NCBI GenBank assembly: GCA_947461225.1
Contig: CANHJV010000023.1
Location: forward strand, 1-34,287
Source of the DNA: Gemmatimonadota bacterium
Lineage (GTDB): Bacteria > Gemmatimonadota > Gemmatimonadetes > Gemmatimonadales > Gemmatimonadaceae
DNA length: 34,287 bases
Direction: 5' to 3'
The notes below the pieces were generated by a model. That model made no database searches. It had not been told where the DNA came from and was given only the letters and a program-made list of their open reading frames with translations. Shown here piece by piece: positions 7,494 through 14,922 of this stretch (position 1 is its first letter; each line of letters opens with the position of its first letter). Made by a program: the position numbers and the translations under genes.

Positions 7494-9022
7494 GAACGAT
7501 TCCCCTGAATAGCGCGCGGCGCTGCAGGCGCCGGGTGAGTGAAAGATGACAAGGCGCCCGTCACGAACGTGATGGAAAGACCGATCAGCACGTACCACGG
7601 CCAGGCAATCGACGCCACACCGTGCAACGTGGGTTCCATGGACGGGTACGCCGCCACGATCTGTTTCGCGAACACAATAAATGCCATGCAGCTAATACCG
7701 ACGCTCATGCCAAGTATCGCATCCCGTTGAATCGCGCGCGACCAGAAGAGACCGAGGAAGAAGCCGCCGAGCAGGCCGCCCTGCGTGAACGAGGCGATGG
7801 AGAGCGCGATCACGACCACGGGCGTGCCCTGTTCCTTAAACATGAGCGCGCCCGCTGTCAGGGCGATGCCCCATGCCAAGGCGAACAGTTTGCTCACGCG
7901 AAGCGTCCGTGGGTCTTCCGCCGACCGGCCGGTGAACGGAAGATAGATATCGTACGTGGACGACGCCGCCAACGCATTGATGGCGCCGGAATGCGTGCTC
8001 ATCGTCGCTGCGATGATCGCCGCGACGATCAGCCCGATCAGGCCGTGCGGCATGCGTTCGATGATGAACGTCGGGAAGATCTGATCGGCCGTCGCAAAGG
8101 TCTGTCCGCCGTACACAACCCACAGCCCGAGGCCCACCATGAGGAACAGGCCCATCTGCGCAAACACGGCGAATCCACTGCCGATGATCGCCATCTGTGC
8201 CTGCTTCAGGGATCGGCTCGACAGCAATCGCTGGACGATGATCTGATCGGTGCCGTGCGACGCCATGGCGAGGAACGCGCCGCCGATGATGCCGGCGAAC
8301 ATCGTGTGAGGACGGTCGAAGCCGGTGTACCAGTCGATTCCCTCAAGCTTGCCCGCCGCTCCCGCTTGCGCGAGGATCGTCGTCCATCCACCGTCGACGG
8401 CCTGTCCGATCAGCACGATCGCCGAGATCCCGCCCATCAGGTAGATGCTCGCCTGCAGGAGTTCGGTCCACACCACCGCCTTCATGCCGCCGCGGTAGGT
8501 GTAAATCACGGTCAGCACGCCGAGCACGACGATGGCAGCCGGCATCGTGTATTCCTTCGGCATGACGGGGCCGATGATCAGCGCCACGGGAATCGCCGTG
8601 GCGAAGACACGGACGGCATCGGCCATGGCCCTCGTGATCATGAACACAATCGACGTAAAGCGCCGCGTTCCCAGCCCAAAGCGCGTTTCCAGCAACGCAT
8701 ACGCCGTGACCAGATTGCCGGCGAAGTAGCGAGGCAGGAGCGTGTAGGCCACCACAATCCGACCCACGATGTAACCGGCCACGACTTCGAGAAAACCGAG
8801 ATTTCCCGTATAGGCCAGTCCCGGGATGCTGATAAACGTGAGGGCGGAAGTCTCGCTGGCCACAATCGAGAACAGCACCGCCCACCACGGAATCGCCCGA
8901 TCCGCGACGAAGTAGTCACTCGTCGATCGCTGCGACCGACCGATCCACATCCCTAACGCGGTGGTGCCGCCGAGATACAGAAGCAGCACGAGCAGATCGA
9001 GCAGGTTGAAGCGGCCGGTCAC
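7490..9022 (-). CDS. Sodium:solute symporter (SSS family)
   Basis: This 510-aa inner-membrane sodium-coupled transporter has about 13 hydrophobic helices. SSS marks are seen: the YFVADRAIPWWAVLFSIVAS segment after TM1 (typical of SSS TM1-TM2), FISIPGLAY, the YTYRGGMKAVVWTELLQ stretch (SSS signature region), and GTDQIIVQRLLSSRSLKQA. The start is a GTG, 15 bp after the NagB-like gene. Its stop overlaps the start of the amino-sugar kinase. SSS members carry sugars, sialic acid, amino acids and more. The context (kinase on one side, NagB-PIG-L on the other) suggests GlcNAc, MurNAc or a muropeptide sugar, which is inference. Confidence 0.88.
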   Translation of the reverse strand: MTGRFNLLDLLVLLLYLGGTTALGMWIGRSQRSTSDYFVADRAIPWWAVLFSIVASETSALTFISIPGLAYTGNLGFLEVVAGYIVGRIVVAYTLLPRYFAGNLVTAYALLETRFGLGTRRFTSIVFMITRAMADAVRVFATAIPVALIIGPVMPKEYTMPAAIVVLGVLTVIYTYRGGMKAVVWTELLQASIYLMGGISAIVLIGQAVDGGWTTILAQAGAAGKLEGIDWYTGFDRPHTMFAGIIGGAFLAMASHGTDQIIVQRLLSSRSLKQAQMAIIGSGFAVFAQMGLFLMVGLGLWVVYGGQTFATADQIFPTFIIERMPHGLIGLIVAAIIAATMSTHSGAINALAASSTYDIYLPFTGRSAEDPRTLRVSKLFALAWGIALTAGALMFKEQGTPVVVIALSIASFTQGGLLGGFFLGLFWSRAIQRDAILGMSVGISCMAFIVFAKQIVAAYPSMEPTLHGVASIAWPWYVLIGLSITFVTGALSSFTHPAPAAPRAIQGNRS

Positions 9023-9037
9023 GACGTCACACCGGTA

Positions 9038-11002
9038 TCACGCGATGACATACGCCTCCATGGCGAAGTACTCGGCAAGGCCGAGCTGGTCCAGCTGTGC
9101 CGACGTGGCTTTGTTGCGTTGTTCGACGCGCTGCCAGAATTCGCGGGCATCTTGTCCGGGAAAGGGCGCGGAGTCCTTCTGCGATTGGTGCTTGAAGATC
9201 GCCTGGATCTTGAGCGTGAGCTCTTCCTGCGACAATGGCACGAGCACGGTGGCCTCCGTGACCGGCCATTCCTGCCACGCGCCGCGGTACAGCCACACCT
9301 GTGGTGCCGGCGGCGCATCGGGGCCGCCGTAGACCTCGAGGAGCGCGCGGTCGATCGCTTCCTTGCACATGCGGTGCGTACCGTGTGGATCGGACAAGTC
9401 GCCGGCTACGAAGATGATCTCGGGCTGCAACGTGCGCAGCAGGTCCGCCACGATCGCCACATCGGCCGGACCGATCGGGTCCTTGCGCACCTTGCCCGTT
9501 TGATAGAAGGGCAAATTGAGGAAGCGCGCATGTTCGCGCGTCAGCCCCATCACCTCGATACCGCTCACGGCTTCCGACTCGCGGATGATCCGCTTGATGT
9601 CCTGGACTTCGGCGATATCCACCTGACCGGCATGCTTTGCCGCGAGAAACTGATGTACCGTGTCCGCCAGCGTGCGGACGGCGGTACCCTCGCCGATCCG
9701 TTCCTGATCGAGGCGCACCAGGAAATCCATATATCGGCGGACATCATGATCGAACACGGCGATGTTACCGCTGGTCATGTACGCAACCGTCACGTCGTTC
9801 TCGTTCTCCACGAACTTCCGGAGAATGCCACCCATCGAAATCACATCGTCGTCGGGGTGCGGGGAGAAGCACAGGGTTCTCATGCCCCGCGGGAGCTTGC
9901 TCTTCCCGCGGATTTTCGCGCCAAGCACGTTGAACACCAGGCCGTTCACGGCACCGGGCGAACCGTGTCGCGCCACCAGCGACGACATCGAATGCTCGTC
10001 GTAGTCGTGCTGCGTCAACTTGAGGATCGCCTTGTCGCAGCGGCCCGCAAGCCACGTCACCGCGCGCACCGCCAGGTCGTCGTCCCAGCGGACTTCATCG
10101 ATCAGCCACGGCGTGGCCACCCGCGTCAGATCCGCGGCGGCGGCGTCGTCCACGTAGAACGTCGTATTCGGATGACGTTGGAGGAACGTCGCGGCGACGG
10201 CGCGATCGATCTCACCTTCCAGCGACCGACGCACGATGCCCGATTTGTGTTCGCCCGTCGCCAGAATCGCGATCTCCCGCGCCTGCAGGATCGTCGCGAT
10301 GCCCATCGTGATCGCTTCGCGTGGCACGTTGTCTTCGCCGAAGAAATCCGCGGCCGCGTCGCGCCGAGTTACCGAATCAAGATGCACGACGCGCGTCCGG
10401 CTTTGCTCGCCGGAGCCCGGTTCGTTGAAGCCGATATGTCCCGTCTTGCCGATACCGAGCAGCTGGAAATCCACACCACCCGCTGCCAGAATCGCAGCCT
10501 CATATCGTGCGCAGGCGTCGTCGATTGCCGATCGATCCAGCGCGCCGTTGGGGATATGCACGTTGGCCGGATCGATGTCGACGTGAGAGAACAGATTCTC
10601 CCACATGAACCGGTGATACGAGTGAATGCTGCCCGGCGCCATGGGATAGTACTCGTCCAGATTGAACGAGATCACGTGGCCGAAACTCAGCCCTTCCTCG
10701 CGGTGCAGGCGGATCAATTCTCGATACACACCGATTGGCGTTGAACCCGTTGCCAGCCCCAGCACGATAGACCGGCCTTCGGCCGCGCGCGCACGCATAA
10801 GCGTCGCGATGCGTCCGGCCACCAGCCGGGCCATCGCTTCGTGCTCATCGATGATGATCGTCGGAATACGCTCGCGCACCGTGCCATTGATGTCGGGGTG
10901 CACGAAAACGGTGCCACTGACGCGCGCAGGCCCGCCGCTCGACTCGAGCGTGCGGGCCTGCGAACCTTCAGTGGCCCCCGGAAAACCGGAAGCCATTGTC
11001 AT
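9038..11002 (-). CDS. nagB: NagB-like glucosamine-6-phosphate deaminase fused to a PIG-L/LmbE deacetylase domain
   Basis: Up to 654 aa. The NagB isomerase/deaminase domain spans about residues 45-330 (LGLATGSTPIGVYREL; FNLDEYYPM with D116, matching the base Asp72 of E. coli NagB; GKTGHIGFNEPGS with H189 and E194). The residue equivalent to E. coli Asp141 is Thr (T187). The second domain (about 372-654) is PIG-L/LmbE-like: SPHPDDDVISMGG (H382, D384, D385) and DPHGTH (H543) make the zinc/catalytic set. The fusion could deacetylate GlcNAc-6-P and then deaminate it. I recall similar long NagB-like proteins in Bacteroidetes, so it is not unique. The start is uncertain: the first 33 codons overlap a strong hairpin (10913-10975), and a GTG at 10903 or 10879 may be the true start. 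Confidence 0.85.
   Translation of the reverse strand: MTMASGFPGATEGSQARTLESSGGPARVSGTVFVHPDINGTVRERIPTIIIDEHEAMARLVAGRIATLMRARAAEGRSIVLGLATGSTPIGVYRELIRLHREEGLSFGHVISFNLDEYYPMAPGSIHSYHRFMWENLFSHVDIDPANVHIPNGALDRSAIDDACARYEAAILAAGGVDFQLLGIGKTGHIGFNEPGSGEQSRTRVVHLDSVTRRDAAADFFGEDNVPREAITMGIATILQAREIAILATGEHKSGIVRRSLEGEIDRAVAATFLQRHPNTTFYVDDAAAADLTRVATPWLIDEVRWDDDLAVRAVTWLAGRCDKAILKLTQHDYDEHSMSSLVARHGSPGAVNGLVFNVLGAKIRGKSKLPRGMRTLCFSPHPDDDVISMGGILRKFVENENDVTVAYMTSGNIAVFDHDVRRYMDFLVRLDQERIGEGTAVRTLADTVHQFLAAKHAGQVDIAEVQDIKRIIRESEAVSGIEVMGLTREHARFLNLPFYQTGKVRKDPIGPADVAIVADLLRTLQPEIIFVAGDLSDPHGTHRMCKEAIDRALLEVYGGPDAPPAPQVWLYRGAWQEWPVTEATVLVPLSQEELTLKIQAIFKHQSQKDSAPFPGQDAREFWQRVEQRNKATSAQLDQLGLAEYFAMEAYVIA
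10913..10975 (-). terminator. Terminator-like hairpin downstream of erpA, inside the 5' end of the NagB frame
   Basis: Nested perfect arms: 10913-10920 pairs with 10968-10975, and 10925-10941 pairs with 10945-10962 with one bulged base and a 3-nt loop. On the minus strand it comes 52 nt after the erpA stop and is followed by ACCGTTTTCG, a short T-run. This fits an intrinsic terminator or attenuator between erpA and nagB. It also argues that the first codons of the longest NagB frame are not translated. Confidence 0.6.
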
Positions 11003-11026
11003 AAAAGTAGGTGTTGGATCGTCGGC

Positions 11027-11383
11027 TCAGGCCGAGAAAGAACTGCCGCAACCACAACCGCCGGTTGAGTTCGGATTCTTGAAGGTGAAGCCAGATCCCT
11101 GCATCGACGTGACGTAGTCGATCGTCGTGCCGCTGAGATACTGCGCCGAAAACGGATCGACGAAGAGCTTGATGCCCTCGAGTTCGAAGATCGTATCGTC
11201 TTCCGCGTTCTTGTCCTCGATCACCAGCCCGTACTTGAAGCCGCTGCATCCGCCCGGCATCACGGACACGCGAAGGCCACCCTGTTCGGGCGTGACGCCT
11301 TCCGCTTCCATGAACTTGCGGACCTCTGTTGCGGCCGTGGACGTGAGAACCACCATGACATCCGGCTGCTGCATCGTGCTCAT
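11027..11383 (-). CDS. erpA: Iron-sulfur cluster insertion protein, ErpA/IscA (A-type carrier)
   Basis: This 118-aa cytoplasmic A-type carrier delivers [4Fe-4S] or [2Fe-2S] clusters to apo-enzymes. The three conserved cysteines are present: C46 in MPGGCSGFKYG and C110/C112 in GGCGCGSSF. The whole HesB/IscA domain (about 10-113) is intact and normal in length. The ATG at 11383 follows a perfect GGAGGA ribosome site with a 6-nt spacer; the frame runs further upstream without good start signals. It has its own promoter (11494-11522) and a structured leader, with a terminator-like hairpin after it. So it is probably a separate unit, not part of the amino-sugar operon. ErpA, IscA or SufA cannot be told apart by sequence alone. 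Confidence 0.9.
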   Translation of the reverse strand: MSTMQQPDVMVVLTSTAATEVRKFMEAEGVTPEQGGLRVSVMPGGCSGFKYGLVIEDKNAEDDTIFELEGIKLFVDPFSAQYLSGTTIDYVTSMQGSGFTFKNPNSTGGCGCGSSFSA

Positions 11384-11429
11384 TGCTGTCCTCCGAAGCG
11401 GCCGGCTGACACCCCGGCCTGATGGAGCG

Positions 11430-11475
11430 CGCTGTCCGCACCCGATCGCACCCGCGATCGGCAACCGGGACAGCG
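11430..11475 (-). promoter_or_regulatory. Two-stem hairpin in the erpA 5' leader
   Basis: Outer arms 11430-11437 and 11468-11475 (CGCTGTCC with GGACAGCG) and inner arms 11442-11449 and 11454-11461 (CCGATCGC with GCGATCGG) form two 8-bp helices stacked through a small internal loop. It lies in the roughly 100-nt transcribed leader between the predicted erpA start point and its ATG. It may regulate erpA or be the terminator of the serine hydrolase gene just upstream, though no T-run follows. Confidence 0.45.
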
Positions 11476-11493
11476 TCGCGTCTAGCTGTCAGG

Positions 11494-11522
11494 AAAATAG
11501 CGAGTGAATCGCTCCCGTTCAA
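11494..11522 (-). promoter_or_regulatory. Sigma-70-like promoter for erpA
   Basis: On the minus strand, TTGAAC (11522-11517), a 17-nt spacer and TATTTT (11499-11494) make a good -35/-10 pair. Transcription would start near 11487, about 100 nt before the erpA ATG. The -35 box lies 24 nt beyond the stop of the upstream gene. Confidence 0.6.
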
Positions 11523-11545
11523 GAAAGCTCCACTCAAAACCATGG

Positions 11546-12829
11546 TCATCGACTCGGGTCACCGCGCAAAGCAGCCACCGCGGCGTCCGCGAGCGCCGTG
11601 CGGACACCGCCGATCTTCCGGTTCTCGCGCGTCGGATTCACGCGGTTCGTCAGCAGGAGCACGAACACCCCCTGCGCCGGGTCCATCCACAGCGACGTGC
11701 CGGTGAATCCGGTGTGGCCGAACGCCAGCGGGGAAAGGCGACTCCCAGCCGAGTTGCCGCCGGTTGGCGTCTCCCAGCCGAGGGCCCGGCGCGAGACGGT
11801 CGAGTCCTGCATCCGCGTAAACGTGGCAACCGCCACCGAGTCGAATACCCGCACGCCATCCAGCGTTCCATACCGGAGATACATCCGGGCGAAGCGCGCC
11901 AGATCCTGACCGCTGGAGAAGAGCCCCGCGTGCCCAGAAACACCGCCGAGGCGGACCGCATTCTCGTCGTGCACTTCACCGCGCACTTTCTTTTGACGCC
12001 AAGGGTCCTGCTCGGTTGGCGCGATGCGCGCAAGCCAGCTGGCCGGCGGCAGATAGCGGGTATCGGTCATCCCCAACGGCGCAAACACATGGCCGGAGTC
12101 ATACTGTGCCAATCGCTCACCGCTGACCCGTTCTACCAGCTTGCCGAGCAGAATAAAGCCCAGGTCACTGTAGACGTACCGCACACCGGGGAGCGTATCC
12201 GGGGACGTTGCGAAGAGCTGCTGCTCCGCCTCTTCCGGCGTGGCCGCCTCTTTGTACAAGGCGCGCCATGCCGGCATGCCCGACGAGTGTGAGAGGAGAT
12301 GACGGACCGTGATCCGTTCGGCGCCCGGCGCCTTCCACGCCGGTAGGTAGCGCACGACGGGTGAATCGAGGGAGACGCGGCCTGACCCCACGAGTTGGAG
12401 CATCGCACTCGTGGTGCCGATCACCTTGGTCAGCGACGCCAGATCCCAGATCGTGGTCGCCGATGGTCGAGAGCCGTCGGCGACATCGAGTCGGCCCACC
12501 CCGTACTCGACGATGACACCGTCGGCGGTGCCGACGGCGGCATACGCCCCGGGGAACGCGCTATCGGCGAGTGCCCGCGTGAGCACCGAACGGACGCTGT
12601 CGCCGAGACGCAGCGCCTGCGCGCGCGCAACCCCGGGCACCGGCGGCAAATCGCGTGACCCGGCGGGATGCTTGGCGCACCCGCTCAGCACGCTCGCCGA
12701 GGCGACCAGGGTAAAGATCCACGTCGCACGCCGCTTGAGAAAGACGCGTTTCGGTGCGTTCGTGCAAGCAACGGCGCGGCCGGACGGGCCGGAAGGCAGT
12801 GCGGGGTGGTAGGGATCCGGTCGGGTCAT
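11546..12829 (-). CDS. AmpC-like serine hydrolase (beta-lactamase/DD-peptidase fold) lipoprotein, YbbE-like
   Basis: This is a 427-aa envelope enzyme of the class C beta-lactamase/penicillin-binding fold. Seen: a membrane-anchoring signal with lipobox VLSGC (C51), the catalytic S-x-x-K at S132-K135 (ASLTK), YSD at 220-222 as the Y-x-N/D element, and HTG at 372-374 in place of KTG. The stretch VRLGGVSGHAGLFS and the ending VLLLTNRVNPTR are shared with the YbbE group of B. subtilis, which sits beside NamZ there. It is divergent from namZ here, 63 bp apart. Likely substrates are peptidoglycan stem peptides or muropeptides rather than beta-lactams; this is inferred from context. The tail before the signal core is long (about 36 aa), so the start may lie further in. 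Confidence 0.85.
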   Translation of the reverse strand: MTRPDPYHPALPSGPSGRAVACTNAPKRVFLKRRATWIFTLVASASVLSGCAKHPAGSRDLPPVPGVARAQALRLGDSVRSVLTRALADSAFPGAYAAVGTADGVIVEYGVGRLDVADGSRPSATTIWDLASLTKVIGTTSAMLQLVGSGRVSLDSPVVRYLPAWKAPGAERITVRHLLSHSSGMPAWRALYKEAATPEEAEQQLFATSPDTLPGVRYVYSDLGFILLGKLVERVSGERLAQYDSGHVFAPLGMTDTRYLPPASWLARIAPTEQDPWRQKKVRGEVHDENAVRLGGVSGHAGLFSSGQDLARFARMYLRYGTLDGVRVFDSVAVATFTRMQDSTVSRRALGWETPTGGNSAGSRLSPLAFGHTGFTGTSLWMDPAQGVFVLLLTNRVNPTRENRKIGGVRTALADAAVAALRGDPSR

Positions 12830-12892
12830 GTGTTCGCGGTAGGGCGGGATGCTGCGTGATCGAAGCGCAGCGGGATCTTCTGGAGGTGACGC

Positions 12893-14233
12893 GTGAAGTC
12901 CATCAAAACGCTGGTGCTGCTCTCTGCGGTCTGTGTCGGGACGCTGGTGGCGGGCTGTGCGCGCAACGGGCGCCCGGACAATACGCCGATGCCCGACGAG
13001 GGTGCCGATGGAATGCCGATGGGGAACCGGAACCGCAAGGTCCGCCCCGGTATTACGGTGCTGCTGGACGATAGCATCAAGCTGATCGCCGGCAAGCGTG
13101 TCGCCTTGGTCACCAATCAGACAGGGGTCGACGAGAAAGGCCGACGCTCCATCGACCTACTCGCCATGGACCCACGCGCCCTGCGTGCCGGCGTGAAGCT
13201 CGTTCGCCTGTTCGCCCCGGAACATGGTGCCACCGGAACCGCCGATCGGACCAACCTGAGCGACGAGAAGGACGAGAAAACAGGCCTCACCATTTACTCG
13301 CTCTACCAAAGCCGCACGATCGCGCCCCCGGACAGTCTGCTCACCGACGTCGATGTGCTCGTGGTCGATCTCCAGGATATCGGGACCCGCACCTGGACCT
13401 ATGTCGGCGTCATGCTCTACTCGATGCAGGCGGGCGCAAAGCGGGGGATTCCGGTGCTCGTGCTCGATCGACCGAACCCGATCACAGGAGCCCGCGCCGA
13501 AGGCGCCCTGCTCGATTCGGCGTTGGCCAATGGAGAGATGCCCGTGGCCGGCAATCGTACGAACGGCTTTGCCCTCTACCCGATGCCGCTTCGCCATGGC
13601 CTCACCATGGGCGAAATGGCGAGGATCTTTCAGGCCCAGTTCAAGCTCGCGACCCGACTCACGGTTGTGCCCATGCGAAACTGGCGCCGCGGCATGTGGT
13701 TCGAGGAGACCGGGCTGCCCTGGATCCGACCGTCGCCGAACATGCCGAACATCACCAGCGCGCTCCTGTATCCCGCGCTGGTCCCCTTCGAGGCGAGCAA
13801 CGTCTCCGTGGGGCGCGGCACCGATGAACCCTTCCAGCGGTTCGGCGCCTCCTGGCTCCGCGCGGACTCGGTAACCCGGATGCTCGAGGACCTCTCGTTG
13901 ACCGGCGTCAAATTCAAGGCGGAGCGGTTCACGCCGAACAAGCCGGGCGACGGCAAGTTCGCCGGCCAGTCGATCCCGGGGGTCCGGATCGAGGTGACGG
14001 ACCGAGAGCGCGTCCAGCCCGCCCGCGTCGGCGCAGCGATCCTCTGGGCGATCTCGCGGGTGCACAAAGACTCGCTGCGGGTCACCGTCGCCGGCTTCGA
14101 CCAGCGGATGGGGTCGGCCCGCGCCCGCGAGGCCCTCCTGGGCGGCGCCGACCCCGATGCCGTGATGGATCGCCAGTTGCCCTCGGTGATCGCCTTCGAA
14201 AGAGACGCCAGACGCTTTTATCTCTACCGTTGA
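12893..14233 (+). CDS. namZ: Exo-beta-N-acetylmuramidase NamZ (DUF1343) lipoprotein
   Basis: This 446-aa protein belongs to the DUF1343 family, whose studied member, B. subtilis NamZ (YbbC), removes non-reducing-end MurNAc from peptidoglycan fragments. Seen: lipobox LVAGC (C22), the VALVTNQTGVDEKGR start of the domain (70-84), LVRLFAPEHGATG with E110 in the conserved PEHG, VLVVDLQDIGTRTWTY (155-170), VLDRPNPITGARAEG, and FEASNVSVGRGTDEPFQ (299-315). The start is a GTG at 12893 with GGAGG six bases before. The lipid anchor suggests action in the periplasm at the inner face of the outer membrane. It is divergent from the YbbE-like hydrolase, the same pairing as in the Bacillus MurNAc recycling cluster. 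Confidence 0.85.
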   Translation: MKSIKTLVLLSAVCVGTLVAGCARNGRPDNTPMPDEGADGMPMGNRNRKVRPGITVLLDDSIKLIAGKRVALVTNQTGVDEKGRRSIDLLAMDPRALRAGVKLVRLFAPEHGATGTADRTNLSDEKDEKTGLTIYSLYQSRTIAPPDSLLTDVDVLVVDLQDIGTRTWTYVGVMLYSMQAGAKRGIPVLVLDRPNPITGARAEGALLDSALANGEMPVAGNRTNGFALYPMPLRHGLTMGEMARIFQAQFKLATRLTVVPMRNWRRGMWFEETGLPWIRPSPNMPNITSALLYPALVPFEASNVSVGRGTDEPFQRFGASWLRADSVTRMLEDLSLTGVKFKAERFTPNKPGDGKFAGQSIPGVRIEVTDRERVQPARVGAAILWAISRVHKDSLRVTVAGFDQRMGSARAREALLGGADPDAVMDRQLPSVIAFERDARRFYLYR

Positions 14234-14294
14234 TGCGACAGGAGTTCTAGCTTTCCACGGCTAGTTACTTCCCCGTTACTTCAGCACGAGCGAG

Positions 14295-14918
14295 ATGCAG
14301 TCACTGTGGAGCGCCGTCCAGCGCGGATACATGCGAGTCATCGCCCCTGTGGCCGACTGGCTGGTCGCGCGGCGCGTGCGCCCCAACACGATCACCACGA
14401 TCGGCACAATCTGCACGTGCACGGCAGGGGTGATCTTTGCGTCGGGGCACATCAGCGCGGGTGGCTGGTTCCTCGGGCTCACCGCGCTGTTTGACGTGCT
14501 CGACGGCACCGTGGCCCGCCGGACGGGGCAGAGCACCGTCTTCGGGGCGTTCTACGACTCCACGCTCGACCGGGTTGCCGACGGCTTCCTCTTTGGCGGC
14601 CTGCTGGTGTTCTACGCGACGCACCCGGTGTATGCCAGCCAGCCCATGGTTCTGGTCACGCTGGCCGCCCTTATCGCTACCTTCCTTACCTCGTATACGC
14701 GCGCCAGAGCCGAAGGGCTCGGCGTCGATGCGAAGGTGGGGATGCTGCAGCGCCCCGAGCGCATCACGCTGCTTTCCGCGCCGCAGGCGTTTTTTGGTCT
14801 GGCGCTCAACGGCTGGATTCTCGTCGGTATCGTCAGTCTGCTGGCCGTCACCGCATGGATCACGGTGTTCCAGCGCATCAATTTCGTCTATCGTACGACC
14901 ACTTCCCCTGGAGAGTAA
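14295..14918 (+). CDS. CDP-alcohol phosphatidyltransferase, probable phosphatidylinositol phosphate synthase
   Basis: This 207-aa inner-membrane enzyme joins a CDP-diacylglycerol to an alcohol. The full CDP-AP motif is present: D67-x2-D70-G71-x2-A74-R75-x8-G84-x3-D88-x3-D92, the metal and CDP site. About six hydrophobic helices follow, as usual. The alcohol is not fixed by the motif, but the next gene, 4 bp away, makes inositol phosphate. So the product is probably phosphatidylinositol phosphate, by the route known in actinobacteria and some Bacteroidetes. A glycerol-phosphate (PgsA) role is the alternative. It heads a long co-directional gene run. Confidence 0.85.
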   Translation: MQSLWSAVQRGYMRVIAPVADWLVARRVRPNTITTIGTICTCTAGVIFASGHISAGGWFLGLTALFDVLDGTVARRTGQSTVFGAFYDSTLDRVADGFLFGGLLVFYATHPVYASQPMVLVTLAALIATFLTSYTRARAEGLGVDAKVGMLQRPERITLLSAPQAFFGLALNGWILVGIVSLLAVTAWITVFQRINFVYRTTTSPGE

Positions 14919-14922
14919 AGCA

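Noticed and set aside
7622-8956. 444-codon plus-strand frame opposite the SSS symporter
   Set aside because: Charged, His/Arg/Asp-rich composition without hydrophobic core; mirror of membrane-protein codons.
9119-10744. 541-codon plus-strand frame opposite the NagB-like gene
   Set aside because: It is antisense to a gene with clear domains and reads as Arg/His/Asp-rich low-sense protein, as expected for a shadow frame in high-GC DNA.
14233-14294. Short repeat GTTACTTC twice and a CTAGC/GCTAG pair before the CDP-alcohol gene
   Set aside because: Repeats are 7-8 bp and arms 5 bp; could be chance, and no promoter pair fits.
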